A stretch of DNA of 31,941 bases from Thermocaproicibacter sp041859875 (GTDB lineage: Bacteria > Bacillota > Clostridia > Oscillospirales > Acutalibacteraceae), in the NCBI GenBank assembly GCA_041859875.1, contig JBFLFY010000023.1, positions 1 through 31,941 of the forward strand. Direction: 5' to 3'. Under the pieces are notes generated by a model. That model saw nothing but the letters and a program-made list of their open reading frames with translations, had not been told where the DNA came from and made no database searches. Shown piece by piece: positions 7,671 to 15,674 of the stretch (position 1 is the first letter of the stretch; every line of letters starts with the position of its first letter). The position numbers were made by a program, and so were the translations under genes.

Positions 7671-8903
7671 CTAAGTTTTTTCGGCAGATGACGTTCGTGA
7701 AATGGAAAGCACAATGCCCATCTCCGCCAAAAGAATGATAAGTGATGTGCCGCCATAGCTGAAGAACGGCAAACTGATGCCGGTATTAGGAATCGTGTTG
7801 GTCACAACGGCAATATTCAGCATGACCTGTATCCCTACCTGGAGTACAAGGCCCACACCGAGAAGCATGCCGAATTTGTCCTGTGCATGGAGTGAGATGC
7901 TGATGCCGCGCCAAATCAGCATGGCAAAAAGGATAATAATAATCAGTGCGCCAATAAACCCGAGCTCTTCACAGACGATAGCAAAAATAAAGTCGTTCTG
8001 CGGCTCCGGCAGGTACAGAAACTTCTGCCGCGACTGCCCGAGACCAAGGCCAAGCAGTCCGCCCGAACCGATGGCATACAGAGACTGCCGCGTCTGCCAT
8101 GTGTTCTGAATCATTTGTTCGCTCGCGTTAGAAAACGGATCAAGCCAGCCCGCAATACGGTCGCTTGTATAGCCAAGCTTTCCGGAAAAGGCTACGAGGT
8201 ACACCATGGCGGCTCCGGCAAGACCGAACGCTCCGACAAACCATCGCAGTTTCACTCCACCGATAAACAGCATCACGGCGCCAAGCAGCAGAACAATAAT
8301 TGTGGCCGAAATATGCGGTTCTTTCACAAGCAAGGCACAGACTGGAAGAAGAATCAGCAGATATGGCAGAATTCCATAGCGAAATGTACCCATACGGCTG
8401 AAGTTCAGCGAAATTAAATGCGCAAACATTAAAATAATAGCAAATTTTGCAATTTCGGAAGGCTGAAACTGCCCCAAAGGTCCAAGAACAATCCAGCGGT
8501 GAACGCCGTTGATTGGATGCAGCACAAGTACAAGGCCGAGAAGCGCGATAGAAAAGAGCAAGACTGGAATAGCAAACTTGTGAAAGTGGTGGTAATCAAA
8601 ATATGAAAGAGCTATCATAATTACCACGCCGATGGCGGCAAAAGCAGCCTGCCGCTGAATGAAATAGTAGCTGTTGCCGGAATAATGATAGGAAGCATAG
8701 GCATAGCTGGCCGAAAACATCATGATAAGGCCAATGATAACGAGCACCAGCGTAAGAAGCAGAAAAGGAAGGTCCATGCCGGAGCGAGCAGAAAACAGCC
8801 GAAATTTTTTTGGAACTCTTCCCGCAGGAACAGGCTTATGCTCACGGTTCTGCGGTACTGCGCTGCGCAGCGCAGTTCTTGGTGCGGCAGTTTTTTTCGT
8901 CAT
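7671..8903 (-). CDS. ftsW: SEDS-family peptidoglycan polymerase FtsW/SpoVE
   Basis: A 410-residue SEDS protein with about ten membrane helices after a basic, proline-rich cytoplasmic tail (1-45). SEDS proteins polymerise lipid II into glycan strands in partnership with a class B PBP, which here is encoded three genes upstream. Family motifs seen are the RIAGWLDPF segment, the GIGSGGxxGxGxGxS-like loop (IGSGGLLGLGLGQS), LPEPQNDFIFA and the end motif NTGISLPFFSYGGTS. Its place between mraY and murG is that of ftsW or spoVE. Whether it serves vegetative division or cortex synthesis cannot be decided here. The start has AAGGAGG upstream. Confidence 0.95.
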   Translation of the reverse strand: MTKKTAAPRTALRSAVPQNREHKPVPAGRVPKKFRLFSARSGMDLPFLLLTLVLVIIGLIMMFSASYAYASYHYSGNSYYFIQRQAAFAAIGVVIMIALSYFDYHHFHKFAIPVLLFSIALLGLVLVLHPINGVHRWIVLGPLGQFQPSEIAKFAIILMFAHLISLNFSRMGTFRYGILPYLLILLPVCALLVKEPHISATIIVLLLGAVMLFIGGVKLRWFVGAFGLAGAAMVYLVAFSGKLGYTSDRIAGWLDPFSNASEQMIQNTWQTRQSLYAIGSGGLLGLGLGQSRQKFLYLPEPQNDFIFAIVCEELGFIGALIIIILFAMLIWRGISISLHAQDKFGMLLGVGLVLQVGIQVMLNIAVVTNTIPNTGISLPFFSYGGTSLIILLAEMGIVLSISRTSSAEKT

Positions 8904-8938
8904 TCGCTTACCTCCTTTTCTCTTCTAAATTTTTCTAA

Positions 8939-9952
8939 TTAAATACCGTAAATCACAAGCAGTGTGGAAACTACGCCGAAAATGATTGTCACGAGGCTGA
9001 AAATTCCACAGATTTTTACTTCACTCCAGCCGCACAGCTCAAAATGGTGATGAATCGGACTCATCTTAAACAGGCGCTTGCCATGCGTTGCCTTGAAATA
9101 ACAAACCTGAAGCACTACGGAAAAAATTTCGCAGAGATAGATAATGCCGGAAATCAGAATCAGCACCGGCAGGTTCAGTCCAAAGCCCAGCGCACACACA
9201 ACCCCGCCGAGGAAAAGCGAACCGGTGTCGCCCATAAAGACCTTAGCCGGGTTGAAATTCCAAATCAAAAAGCCAAGGCAGCCGCCCGCCGCAGCCGCTG
9301 CAAAGATTCCGATGGGCGTAAGGCACAGGCGCGGAAGGGACGAAATGACCAAAAAAGCAAGTGCCACAAAGAAAGTAACGGAAGCATTCAGCCCGTCGAT
9401 TCCATCTGTAAAATTCACAGCGTTTACCATACCAACGATGCCGAGAAGTGAAACGACCCAGTACCATATGCCCCAGTCAACACTGCCGACAAACGGGACC
9501 AGCATACGGCTGCCGCAGCCGGAAGCATACAGCGAATAAAGGTATGCGCCCGCAACGAGGAATTGCAAAACCAATTTTTGCTTTACATTGAGGCCAAGGT
9601 TCCTTTTTTTAATCACTTTGATATAGTCGTCAATAAAGCCGATAAAACCAAATCCGCAGGCCATCAAGAACCCGCCGACAATTTTCGTCGACATTCCCAT
9701 AACAGCCGGGCTGCTGCCGGAAACATGAAAATACCAAGGCTCACAGACCACCAATGCCAGCGCAATGCCAGCTATAAACATAAACCCGCCCATCGTAGGC
9801 GTCCCGTTCTTCTTGCGGTGCCATTTCGGCCCCTCATCCCGGATTGTCTGACCGAAATTTATTTTATGCAGAAATGGCACAAGCCATTTGCCAATTAATG
9901 CCGTTGCTGCAAAAGCAATCAGCGCAGCCGCCGCAATGTAAAGTGAGTTCAT
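8939..9952 (-). CDS. mraY: Phospho-N-acetylmuramoyl-pentapeptide-transferase MraY
   Basis: A 337-residue polytopic membrane enzyme (about ten helices) that joins phospho-MurNAc-pentapeptide to undecaprenyl phosphate to make lipid I. Conserved catalytic loops are visible: the FIDDYIK segment with the paired aspartates, NAVNFTDGIDGLNA, FMGDTGSLFLGG, and the histidine-rich SPIHHHFELCGW near the C terminus. Length is within the 320-360 range of the family. The gene upstream is not an intact murF or murE but a short Mur-ligase-like protein; ftsW follows 35 nt later. Confidence 0.97.
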   Translation of the reverse strand: MNSLYIAAAALIAFAATALIGKWLVPFLHKINFGQTIRDEGPKWHRKKNGTPTMGGFMFIAGIALALVVCEPWYFHVSGSSPAVMGMSTKIVGGFLMACGFGFIGFIDDYIKVIKKRNLGLNVKQKLVLQFLVAGAYLYSLYASGCGSRMLVPFVGSVDWGIWYWVVSLLGIVGMVNAVNFTDGIDGLNASVTFFVALAFLVISSLPRLCLTPIGIFAAAAAGGCLGFLIWNFNPAKVFMGDTGSLFLGGVVCALGFGLNLPVLILISGIIYLCEIFSVVLQVCYFKATHGKRLFKMSPIHHHFELCGWSEVKICGIFSLVTIIFGVVSTLLVIYGI

Positions 9953-10013
9953 TATTCTTTTCTTCCACCCTTTGTTAAATTGCTGTTAATTTATGATCTC
10001 CCATTTTCTGCAT

Positions 10014-10508
10014 CTATGCAGAAGGTTCCAGCCGGTTCAGCGCTTCCAGAATCTCTGCAAGAGGAATTCCCACTGCTATGGCGGCGGTTGCCGCGGCAAG
10101 AGCATCCTGCACATCCTCGGCACAACCCGCTTTCAGGCGAGCACGGCCAATAATGCCAACCCCCACAATTTCGAACGCTGTGCCGCCCTCCGGCAAAGCG
10201 CGGATATTGCGTGCGGTAAAGTCTGCGTCATTGCTTTCCGTTGAGTAGGTAATCACTTTATGAAAACTGAGTTCAGTTTTCTGCTTTTCAGACCGGAAGC
10301 AGGTTACACAAACCGGGAAAAACGGGGAACCCGAAAATTTTTCCGGCTCTTCCGTAAGCAGCACGGATGCCGGCTTTGCCTGCTTTTGAACCGTTTCCGC
10401 AGAAGTAATGGCAAAGGCATTTCGCCCCGTATACGCAAGAATCTGTTTTATAAAATGGATTTTCCGCTCATTTCCTCCCGATATTGCTATGATCTTTTTG
10501 TCAGCCAT
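10014..10508 (-). CDS. Mur-ligase-like small protein (collapsed MurE/MurF-type remnant)
   Basis: A 164-residue protein with an intact frame and a good GAGAGG ribosome binding site, at the place where murE and murF normally stand (between the class B PBP and mraY). Residues 5-24 look like the start of a Mur ligase ATP domain, but the TGTNGKTT P-loop has become SGGNERKI, without Gly-Lys-Thr. Residues 86-102 (ITYSTESNDADFTARNI) and 135-150 (DALAAATAAIAVGIPL) match the late central-domain segments of MurC/MurE/MurF ligases. The N-terminal UDP-binding domain, much of the central domain and the whole C-terminal ligase domain are missing. Ligase activity is very unlikely. It may be a decaying gene or a repurposed scaffold; I cannot tell which. 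The homology is my reading by eye. Confidence 0.65.
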   Translation of the reverse strand: MADKKIIAISGGNERKIHFIKQILAYTGRNAFAITSAETVQKQAKPASVLLTEEPEKFSGSPFFPVCVTCFRSEKQKTELSFHKVITYSTESNDADFTARNIRALPEGGTAFEIVGVGIIGRARLKAGCAEDVQDALAAATAAIAVGIPLAEILEALNRLEPSA

Positions 10509-10566
10509 AAAAATGCCTCTCTTCGTACTGCATCACTGGGCAGCGCTCGGGATATTCTTTTCTGTG

Positions 10567-12777
10567 CTACTGTACTTCGTTTTTCTCAGAAAATGTAACG
10601 GTAACAACCGTACCGGGAGCAACCTTCATGCCGGCTGCCATGTCCTGTGAACTGGAAACTGCGGCTGAACTCGTAAGGGCAGCACCCGTAATGGTAATAT
10701 TAATGCCGGCGTCGGCCGCCTTTTGGTTTGCGTCGGAAAGCGAAAGGTTCGTAAGATTTGGCACAGTAACCTGCTGCGACGCGCTGGCCGAGTCGGTAAA
10801 CAGCACAACCGTGCCGCTCTTCGGAATATCCTTTCCCGGCTCCGGCACTTGTGAGGCAACTGTTTTTCCAGCACCATAGACTCTGACGGAAAGGCTGTTT
10901 TTTGCCACCTCGTTCTTTGCCTCAGCAACTGACTTGCCGACTACATCCGGCGCTTTGCCGTCAAGTTTTTCAAGCTCGGCCTGGCTGTACTTTGGCTCAA
11001 CACCAAGGTACGGCAAAACCTGCGTCATGGTTGCAAGGAAGGTCGGCCCGGAAACCGGGCTGCCGTAGTAACCGTTGGGGCCATGCGGCTCATCGTAAAA
11101 CACCAGCATGGCAACCTCAGGGTCATCAGCCGGTGCAAAGCCGCAGTAAGAAGCAATATACTCCTGACTTGTTGTGATTTCGGTTTTTTCAGAAGTACCT
11201 GTTTTGCCTGCTACGCGGTACCCAGCAATATAACCGCTTTTAGCTGTGCCGCTTGTGGCGTCTTCCTGCAGAATTTTGCACATCCGCTTAGAAGTGTCTT
11301 CCGAAATCACCTGCCGCTTTGCTGCAGTGGAAGCTGTTTTTACAATATTTCCGCTGCCATCCACAACCTTGCCGACAATGTGCGGCTGTACAAGGAAACC
11401 GCCGTTTGCAACGGCGCAGCAGGCCGTAATCATTTGAATCGGGGTAATTTTGTTTGTCTGGCCAAAAGCAGCGCACGCAAGGTTGATAGGGTCAAGCTGG
11501 TTTTCCGTGTAAAAGATACTGCGCGACTCGCCCGGAAGGTCAATGCCTGTTTTGTTTGCAAAGCCAAAGGCGTCAAAGTACTTGTAGAAAAGGTTTGCGC
11601 CAAGCAGCTTTCCAACCTGCATGAAAACAACATTGCTGGACTTGCACACACCCTGAGCAAATGTAAGGCTTCCAAAACCTCCGGATTTCCATTCGTGGAT
11701 TTTATCTCTTCCAAACTGGATGTAGCCCGGGCAGTTAAAAACCGTATTTTCGTTGACAAGATTTTCTTCCATGGCCGCCGAACCGGTCACCATTTTGAAA
11801 ACCGAACCGGGGAAATACGTGTCACTGATACATTTATTCCGCCACTGCTCCTGCAGGGCCTTTTGCGTTTCCGTATTCTTCTGCGCTGAATTCGTTATTT
11901 TGGAAATTGCCGCCGCTTTTGTCGGGTCTGCTACAGTGAACGGATTGTTCGGGTCAAAGTCGCCCTTTACGGCCATACCGAGAATTGCGCCGGTCTTCAC
12001 ATTCATTACAATCGCGCAGCCACGGTTCTGCACCTTATTATTAGCAAGTCCTTCTGCAAGATACTTTTCAACGTAATGCTGTACAACTTCATCAATGGTA
12101 AGTACAAGGCTGTCACCGTCTTTTGCGGGAACTTCCTGCTCATACTGAAAGCCCATGTCGGTTCCTACGGCATTTTTAGCCGTTACAAGGCGGCCTGCCG
12201 TTCCCGTAAGTTCGCTGTCATACTGGGCTTCCACGCCTGCCAAGCCCTGACTGTCGGTTCCGGTAAAACCAAGCACCGTAGCGGCGAACTTCCCATATGG
12301 ATAATATCTTTTGTAATTTTCCACAAGGCGGATACCATTTGTAATCTTATTGTCCGTTTTAAACTTGAGAATTTTGTCGCGGACATCCGACTCAACTTTA
12401 CTTTTCAGTTTATCGTAATACGTTTTCTTCTGGCTGCGCTTTATAATCTCTTCCTTGCTGATGCCAAGGATTTTGGAAAGGCCGGTAGCGATTGTGTCGC
12501 GGTTTTTGTCATTAATAAACGCAGGTTCCAGAATCACATCCCACACAGTCGCACTTTTGGCAAGCTCTTTCATGTTGCAGTCATAGATTGTACCCCGCTT
12601 GGCTGAAAGCGTTGTATCTTTCATCTGCTGTTCCACAGCGCGCATTTGCAGGCTTGGGCCTTCCACAAGCTGTAATTTCACAAGGCTGTAGATAACAGCG
12701 CCAAACCCAACGGCAATTAATAAAATCAAACTTAGCACCGTTCTGTGCCACATACGAACTGTTGTACCCTTTGCCAT
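10567..12777 (-). CDS. spoVD: Class B penicillin-binding protein with two PASTA domains (SpoVD/FtsI type)
   Basis: A 736-residue DD-transpeptidase: N-terminal membrane anchor (about 10-37), PBP dimerisation domain (about 50-230), transpeptidase domain with the active-site set S325-V-F-K, S380-S-N and K525-T-G-T, and two C-terminal PASTA repeats (about 605-660 and 665-730). It cross-links septal peptidoglycan in partnership with the SEDS protein FtsW/SpoVE. I chose the ATG at 12777 because GGAGG lies 6 nt upstream; a TTG at 12789 is in frame but lacks a site. B. subtilis has both pbpB and spoVD at this locus; only one is here, so the single gene may serve growth. The symbol marks the locus type, not a tested role in sporulation. 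Confidence 0.93.
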   Translation of the reverse strand: MAKGTTVRMWHRTVLSLILLIAVGFGAVIYSLVKLQLVEGPSLQMRAVEQQMKDTTLSAKRGTIYDCNMKELAKSATVWDVILEPAFINDKNRDTIATGLSKILGISKEEIIKRSQKKTYYDKLKSKVESDVRDKILKFKTDNKITNGIRLVENYKRYYPYGKFAATVLGFTGTDSQGLAGVEAQYDSELTGTAGRLVTAKNAVGTDMGFQYEQEVPAKDGDSLVLTIDEVVQHYVEKYLAEGLANNKVQNRGCAIVMNVKTGAILGMAVKGDFDPNNPFTVADPTKAAAISKITNSAQKNTETQKALQEQWRNKCISDTYFPGSVFKMVTGSAAMEENLVNENTVFNCPGYIQFGRDKIHEWKSGGFGSLTFAQGVCKSSNVVFMQVGKLLGANLFYKYFDAFGFANKTGIDLPGESRSIFYTENQLDPINLACAAFGQTNKITPIQMITACCAVANGGFLVQPHIVGKVVDGSGNIVKTASTAAKRQVISEDTSKRMCKILQEDATSGTAKSGYIAGYRVAGKTGTSEKTEITTSQEYIASYCGFAPADDPEVAMLVFYDEPHGPNGYYGSPVSGPTFLATMTQVLPYLGVEPKYSQAELEKLDGKAPDVVGKSVAEAKNEVAKNSLSVRVYGAGKTVASQVPEPGKDIPKSGTVVLFTDSASASQQVTVPNLTNLSLSDANQKAADAGINITITGAALTSSAAVSSSQDMAAGMKVAPGTVVTVTFSEKNEVQ

Positions 12778-12897
12778 AAGCCCCTCCAAAACTCAAATCC
12801 TGCAAAAGCAAACGAGAGTCAAGAATCTCTCTTAACTCTCCCCCACCTGCTCAGTGCTCTGCGGCGCTAAACAATATTTACTGAAGCCTTGCATCTT

Positions 12898-13392
12898 TTA
12901 TGACAAAAAGCCCTTTACAGCTTCCCATGCACGTTCCAGCCAGTTTTTATTTTGAGTGCCGCCCACCACTTCGCTGCGGTCGCCCTTGGAAAGCGCCACC
13001 GTTGTTATTTGGCTGCGGGTCGTTTTCTGCATCCCAAGGTCCTGCAAAGCACGGTTTTCCACGGCTTCCATGGAAAGCTTGGAGTCGGATTTTATTTTCA
13101 ACTGTGCAGAAAGATTCTGCTGTTCCTGTAGTGTCTTCTGAGCTACTCCCATTTCATTGGAAAGCTGAGAAAGCTGCACCTGCCCGTTTACATAAGCCGC
13201 CACAATTCCAGCGATTATTGCGAACACTGCAAAAATGGCAACCAAGCGGAAAGGACGTACTTTTGCATGACGATTTGCTTCCAGCTGTTCTTTTGGAAGC
13301 TCAATGACATTTGACTTTCGGGGCGGCTCCTGTTCAACTTTGCGGTTAGGTTCAAACAGTTCAAAATTGTAGGCGCTGCTTTGGTTGGCCAT
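12898..13392 (-). CDS. ftsL: FtsL-like septum protein
   Basis: A 164-residue bitopic protein: charged cytoplasmic tail (1-45), one membrane helix (about 48-67), then a heptad-rich extracytoplasmic coiled coil (about 70-115) and a short C-terminal tail. This architecture and its position between rsmH and the class B PBP identify it as FtsL, which forms the FtsQ-FtsL-FtsB complex. FtsL sequences diverge strongly, so the call rests mostly on topology and place. It is longer than typical FtsL (about 90-120), through both tails. The start has GGGGTGAT upstream and lies 18 nt after rsmH. Confidence 0.85.
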   Translation of the reverse strand: MANQSSAYNFELFEPNRKVEQEPPRKSNVIELPKEQLEANRHAKVRPFRLVAIFAVFAIIAGIVAAYVNGQVQLSQLSNEMGVAQKTLQEQQNLSAQLKIKSDSKLSMEAVENRALQDLGMQKTTRSQITTVALSKGDRSEVVGGTQNKNWLERAWEAVKGFLS

Positions 13393-13410
13393 GGTTAATC
13401 ACCCCATTTT

Positions 13411-14358
13411 TTATTCCTGTGTTTTTTGTTCTCTGAGTTTTATACAAACCCGAAGCCGCGCACTGCGGCTTCTAGGATTTTCTTCCAGTTCTTCTGGCGA
13501 AGGGGAAACGCCTTTATGGTACAAGAGTTCTGCCTGTGGCTTACGGCCACATACGCAAACCGGAAAATCCGGCGGGCAAATGCACCCTTGGCACCACTTC
13601 GCCATGCGCTGCTTGACGATTCGGTCTTCCAGTGAATGAAATGTAATAACAGCCAAACGGCCGCCGGGCTTCAAAAGTCCAAATGCTGCATCAAGCCCTT
13701 CCGAAAGGCGGTCAAGCTCACCGTTGACCTGGATGCGAAGTGCCTGAAAAGTTTTTCGTGCCGGATGTCCCGGCTCACGCCGAACCCGTGCAGGGACAGA
13801 GTCTTTCACAATCTCAGCAAGCTGAAGCGTTGTTTCAATCGGCGCCTTTTCCCGTGCCCGAACAATTCCTTGCGCAATGGACCGGGCATTGCGGTCTTCG
13901 CCGTACTTTGAGATAATCTCCGCAAGTTCCTGCCACGAAAGAGTATTGACAAGATCTTTCGCAGAAGTTCCCTCACGGCTCATGCGCATATCCAGCGGAG
14001 CGTCATGCCGGTAAGAAAACCCACGCTCCGGGTTGTCGAACTGATAAGAAGAAACGCCGATGTCAAGCAGCACACCGTCTACGGCGGAAATCCCATTTTC
14101 TTCGGCAGCCTGCCGCATTTCGGTGAAGTTGCAGCGGCAAACGGTAACGCATGGGAACACGCCAAGACGCCCATGCAGAACTTTTATTGCATCCGGGTCC
14201 TGGTCAATGGCCAGGAGGCGGCCTGTTGTCAGTTTTTCAGCGATTGCGTGCGAATGGCCACCGCCGCCAGCTGTACCATCCACATAGATACCACTCGGCT
14301 GGATGTTCAGGCTCTCAATGGCTTCGCGGAGCAGAACCGGTTTATGTGAGAATTCCAT
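13411..14358 (-). CDS. rsmH: 16S rRNA (cytosine1402-N4)-methyltransferase RsmH
   Basis: A 315-residue SAM-dependent methyltransferase (MraW family) that modifies C1402 of 16S rRNA near the P site. Seen are the early signature HKPVLLREAIE (5-15), the SAM-binding DGTAGGGGHS loop (27-36), LDIGVSSYQFD, and the late ITFHSLEDRIVK segment. Length is normal. A C-terminal Cys pair-rich stretch (CQGCICPPDFPVCVCGR) is common in this family. The start has AGGAGTG and lies 10 nt after the mraZ stop. Confidence 0.97.
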   Translation of the reverse strand: MEFSHKPVLLREAIESLNIQPSGIYVDGTAGGGGHSHAIAEKLTTGRLLAIDQDPDAIKVLHGRLGVFPCVTVCRCNFTEMRQAAEENGISAVDGVLLDIGVSSYQFDNPERGFSYRHDAPLDMRMSREGTSAKDLVNTLSWQELAEIISKYGEDRNARSIAQGIVRAREKAPIETTLQLAEIVKDSVPARVRREPGHPARKTFQALRIQVNGELDRLSEGLDAAFGLLKPGGRLAVITFHSLEDRIVKQRMAKWCQGCICPPDFPVCVCGRKPQAELLYHKGVSPSPEELEENPRSRSARLRVCIKLREQKTQE

Positions 14359-14368
14359 GCCGTCACTC

Positions 14369-14788
14369 CTAAAAATCCAATTCGTCCATCACTTCAGCAA
14401 GGTTTTCCTGCGTCAGCGTAGAGTTAAATTCGTTCCATTTTGCGGTGTCCCAAATCTCTGCGCGGCTTGAAGCGCCAATAAAGGTTACATCTTTGGTAAG
14501 GCACGCATACGTTCTAAGGTTCTGTGGCAGGAGAATGCGGCCCTGCTTGTCCGGAATGGCTTCAGCAGCTCCCGAAAAGAAGAAGCGCTGCAGCCCACGG
14601 GCTTTCGAAACCGGCATAGCGCTTACTTTCTCCTGCAGTTTTTCCCAGCCCTCCGGTGAAAGCACAAAAAGGCAGCCATCAAGTCCCTTTGTAACATAAA
14701 AGCACTCTCCAAGGTCCTCACGGAACTTGGAAGGGACAATCACCCTGCCCTTCAGGTCAATATTATGTTGATATTCACCAATCAGCAT
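14369..14788 (-). CDS. mraZ: Transcriptional regulator MraZ
   Basis: A 139-residue protein with two tandem SpoVT/AbrB-like swapped-hairpin domains (start MLIGEYQHNIDLKGR, second repeat from about residue 78). MraZ is known to bind repeated boxes in front of its own gene and regulate the division and cell-wall cluster. It is the first gene of the dcw operon here. Three AAAGTGG-like boxes lie 37-74 nt upstream of the start, directly downstream of a promoter, which fits autoregulation. The ribosome binding site is weak (GTGAGAG). Confidence 0.96.
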   Translation of the reverse strand: MLIGEYQHNIDLKGRVIVPSKFREDLGECFYVTKGLDGCLFVLSPEGWEKLQEKVSAMPVSKARGLQRFFFSGAAEAIPDKQGRILLPQNLRTYACLTKDVTFIGASSRAEIWDTAKWNEFNSTLTQENLAEVMDELDF

Positions 14789-14824
14789 AAACTCTCACTT
14801 AAGGCCCTTCGTACATCACAGCTA

Positions 14825-14862
14825 CCACTTTGTGCTTTTTGGCCTCCACCTTCCGCCACTTT
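14825..14862 (-). promoter_or_regulatory. Probable MraZ operator: three AAAGTGG-type boxes
   Basis: On the minus strand AAAGTGG (14856-14862), AAGGTGG (14846-14852) and AAAGTGG (14825-14831). The first two are exactly 10 bp apart and the third 21 bp further, all close to one face of the helix. AAAGTG(T/G) repeats are the MraZ box known from mollicutes. The boxes lie between the -10 and the mraZ start, a position that suits repression. Confidence 0.65.
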
Positions 14863-14872
14863 CTGGATATAA

Positions 14873-14901
14873 ATTATAACGTATTTATTCTGGAAATGCA
14901 A
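14873..14901 (-). promoter_or_regulatory. Sigma-A promoter of the dcw cluster (mraZ)
   Basis: On the minus strand TTGCAT (14896-14901), a 17-bp spacer and TATAAT (14873-14878). The -10 is perfect, the -35 weaker. Transcription would begin about 80 nt before the mraZ start. Confidence 0.68.
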
Positions 14902-14977
14902 CAGGTACTTTCCGTCAAAATCAAGCAGTACATGGATTTTCCCCTTATTTTTTGTCGAATTTGTAAGCAGTCATTAT

Positions 14978-15014
14978 GAAAAAAGTGCCGCAGTATCCCA
15001 TGCTGTGGCACTTT
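14978..15014 (-). terminator. Second hairpin terminator between khpA and mraZ
   Basis: Twelve-bp stem with one G-U pair (AAAGTGCCGCAG at 14982-14993 and CTGTGGCACTTT at 15003-15014, 9-nt loop). On the minus strand it ends in a T-run. It backs up the stronger terminator at 15074-15106. The rest of this 331-nt gap holds the mraZ promoter and boxes; I see no gene in it. Confidence 0.7.
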
Positions 15015-15073
15015 CCTCTGAAGCAAAAAAATATTTTCACATACAAAAAGTTACAAAAAATTTAAAAAAAGCG

Positions 15074-15106
15074 AAAAAAAAAGCTGCAGCATTTTCATGC
15101 TGCAGC
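15074..15106 (-). terminator. Intrinsic terminator of the ylxM-ffh-rpsP-khpA operon
   Basis: Perfect 10-bp stem GCTGCAGCAT/ATGCTGCAGC (15083-15092 and 15097-15106) with a GAAA loop on the minus strand, followed by nine T. It lies 13 nt past the khpA stop. Confidence 0.93.
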
Positions 15107-15119
15107 AAGCACCGGAGCT

Positions 15120-15353
15120 TCAGCCGATTTCGACAGCAACTCTGGTATTGTTTCGGGTAGCTGCGGAACGCATTACAACGCGGATTGCCTTGGCAATGCG
15201 GCCCTGCTTGCCGATTACGCGGCCCATGTCGTTTTCTGCAACGTGCAGGTGGTAAACGACGGTTCCGTCTTCGGTAGGGTCATCAACGTCAACGCGCACT
15301 GCGGACGGATCTTCGACCAGCCCCTGCGCTATTGTGATAAGCAAATCTTTCAT
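15120..15353 (-). CDS. khpA: KH-domain RNA-binding protein KhpA
   Basis: A 77-residue single KH domain with the RNA-binding GKQG loop (GRVIGKQGRIAKAIR, about 44-58). KhpA usually pairs with KhpB/EloR (Jag) to bind many transcripts and tune cell elongation and division. It lies 18 nt after rpsP, its usual place in Firmicutes. The start has a GGGGGG site. A strong terminator follows, so rimM and trmD, which often come next, are not part of this operon. Confidence 0.95.
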   Translation of the reverse strand: MKDLLITIAQGLVEDPSAVRVDVDDPTEDGTVVYHLHVAENDMGRVIGKQGRIAKAIRVVMRSAATRNNTRVAVEIG

Positions 15354-15371
15354 TGCACTGCACCCCCCGAA

Positions 15372-15614
15372 TTACAGGACGCCCTGCTTTTTCAGCAGTG
15401 CTTTTACGGTATCGGTCGGCTGTGCGCCATTCTTAATCCATTCTTTTGCTTTGTCTGCGTCTACCTTGACTTCAGAAGGCTCGACGAGCGGATTATAGAC
15501 ACCAATTTCTTCAATGAAGCGGCCGTCACGCGGAAAACGCGAATCGGCAACAACAATACGGTAGAAAGGAGCCTTTTTTGCACCTACTCTGCGCAGTCTG
15601 ATTTTAACTGCCAT
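15372..15614 (-). CDS. rpsP: 30S ribosomal protein S16
   Basis: An 80-residue S16 protein with the typical start MAVKIRLRRVGAKKAPFYRI, the ADSRFPRDGR stretch and the late AKEWIKNGAQPTDTV segment. It binds 16S rRNA early in small-subunit assembly. The ATG at 15614 is preceded by GGAGGTG and gives the family's usual N terminus; a longer in-frame start 15 nt upstream is less likely. It follows ffh, with khpA behind it. Confidence 0.98.
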   Translation of the reverse strand: MAVKIRLRRVGAKKAPFYRIVVADSRFPRDGRFIEEIGVYNPLVEPSEVKVDADKAKEWIKNGAQPTDTVKALLKKQGVL

Positions 15615-15674
15615 AATTTTCACCTCCACAATATCTCTTCATATCTTCACCGGCAAAAGCCGGGTGAAAACCAA

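Noticed and set aside
11083..11889. 268-codon plus-strand open frame inside the class B PBP gene
   Set aside because: Antisense shadow with no family features; the PBP motifs on the other strand are unambiguous.
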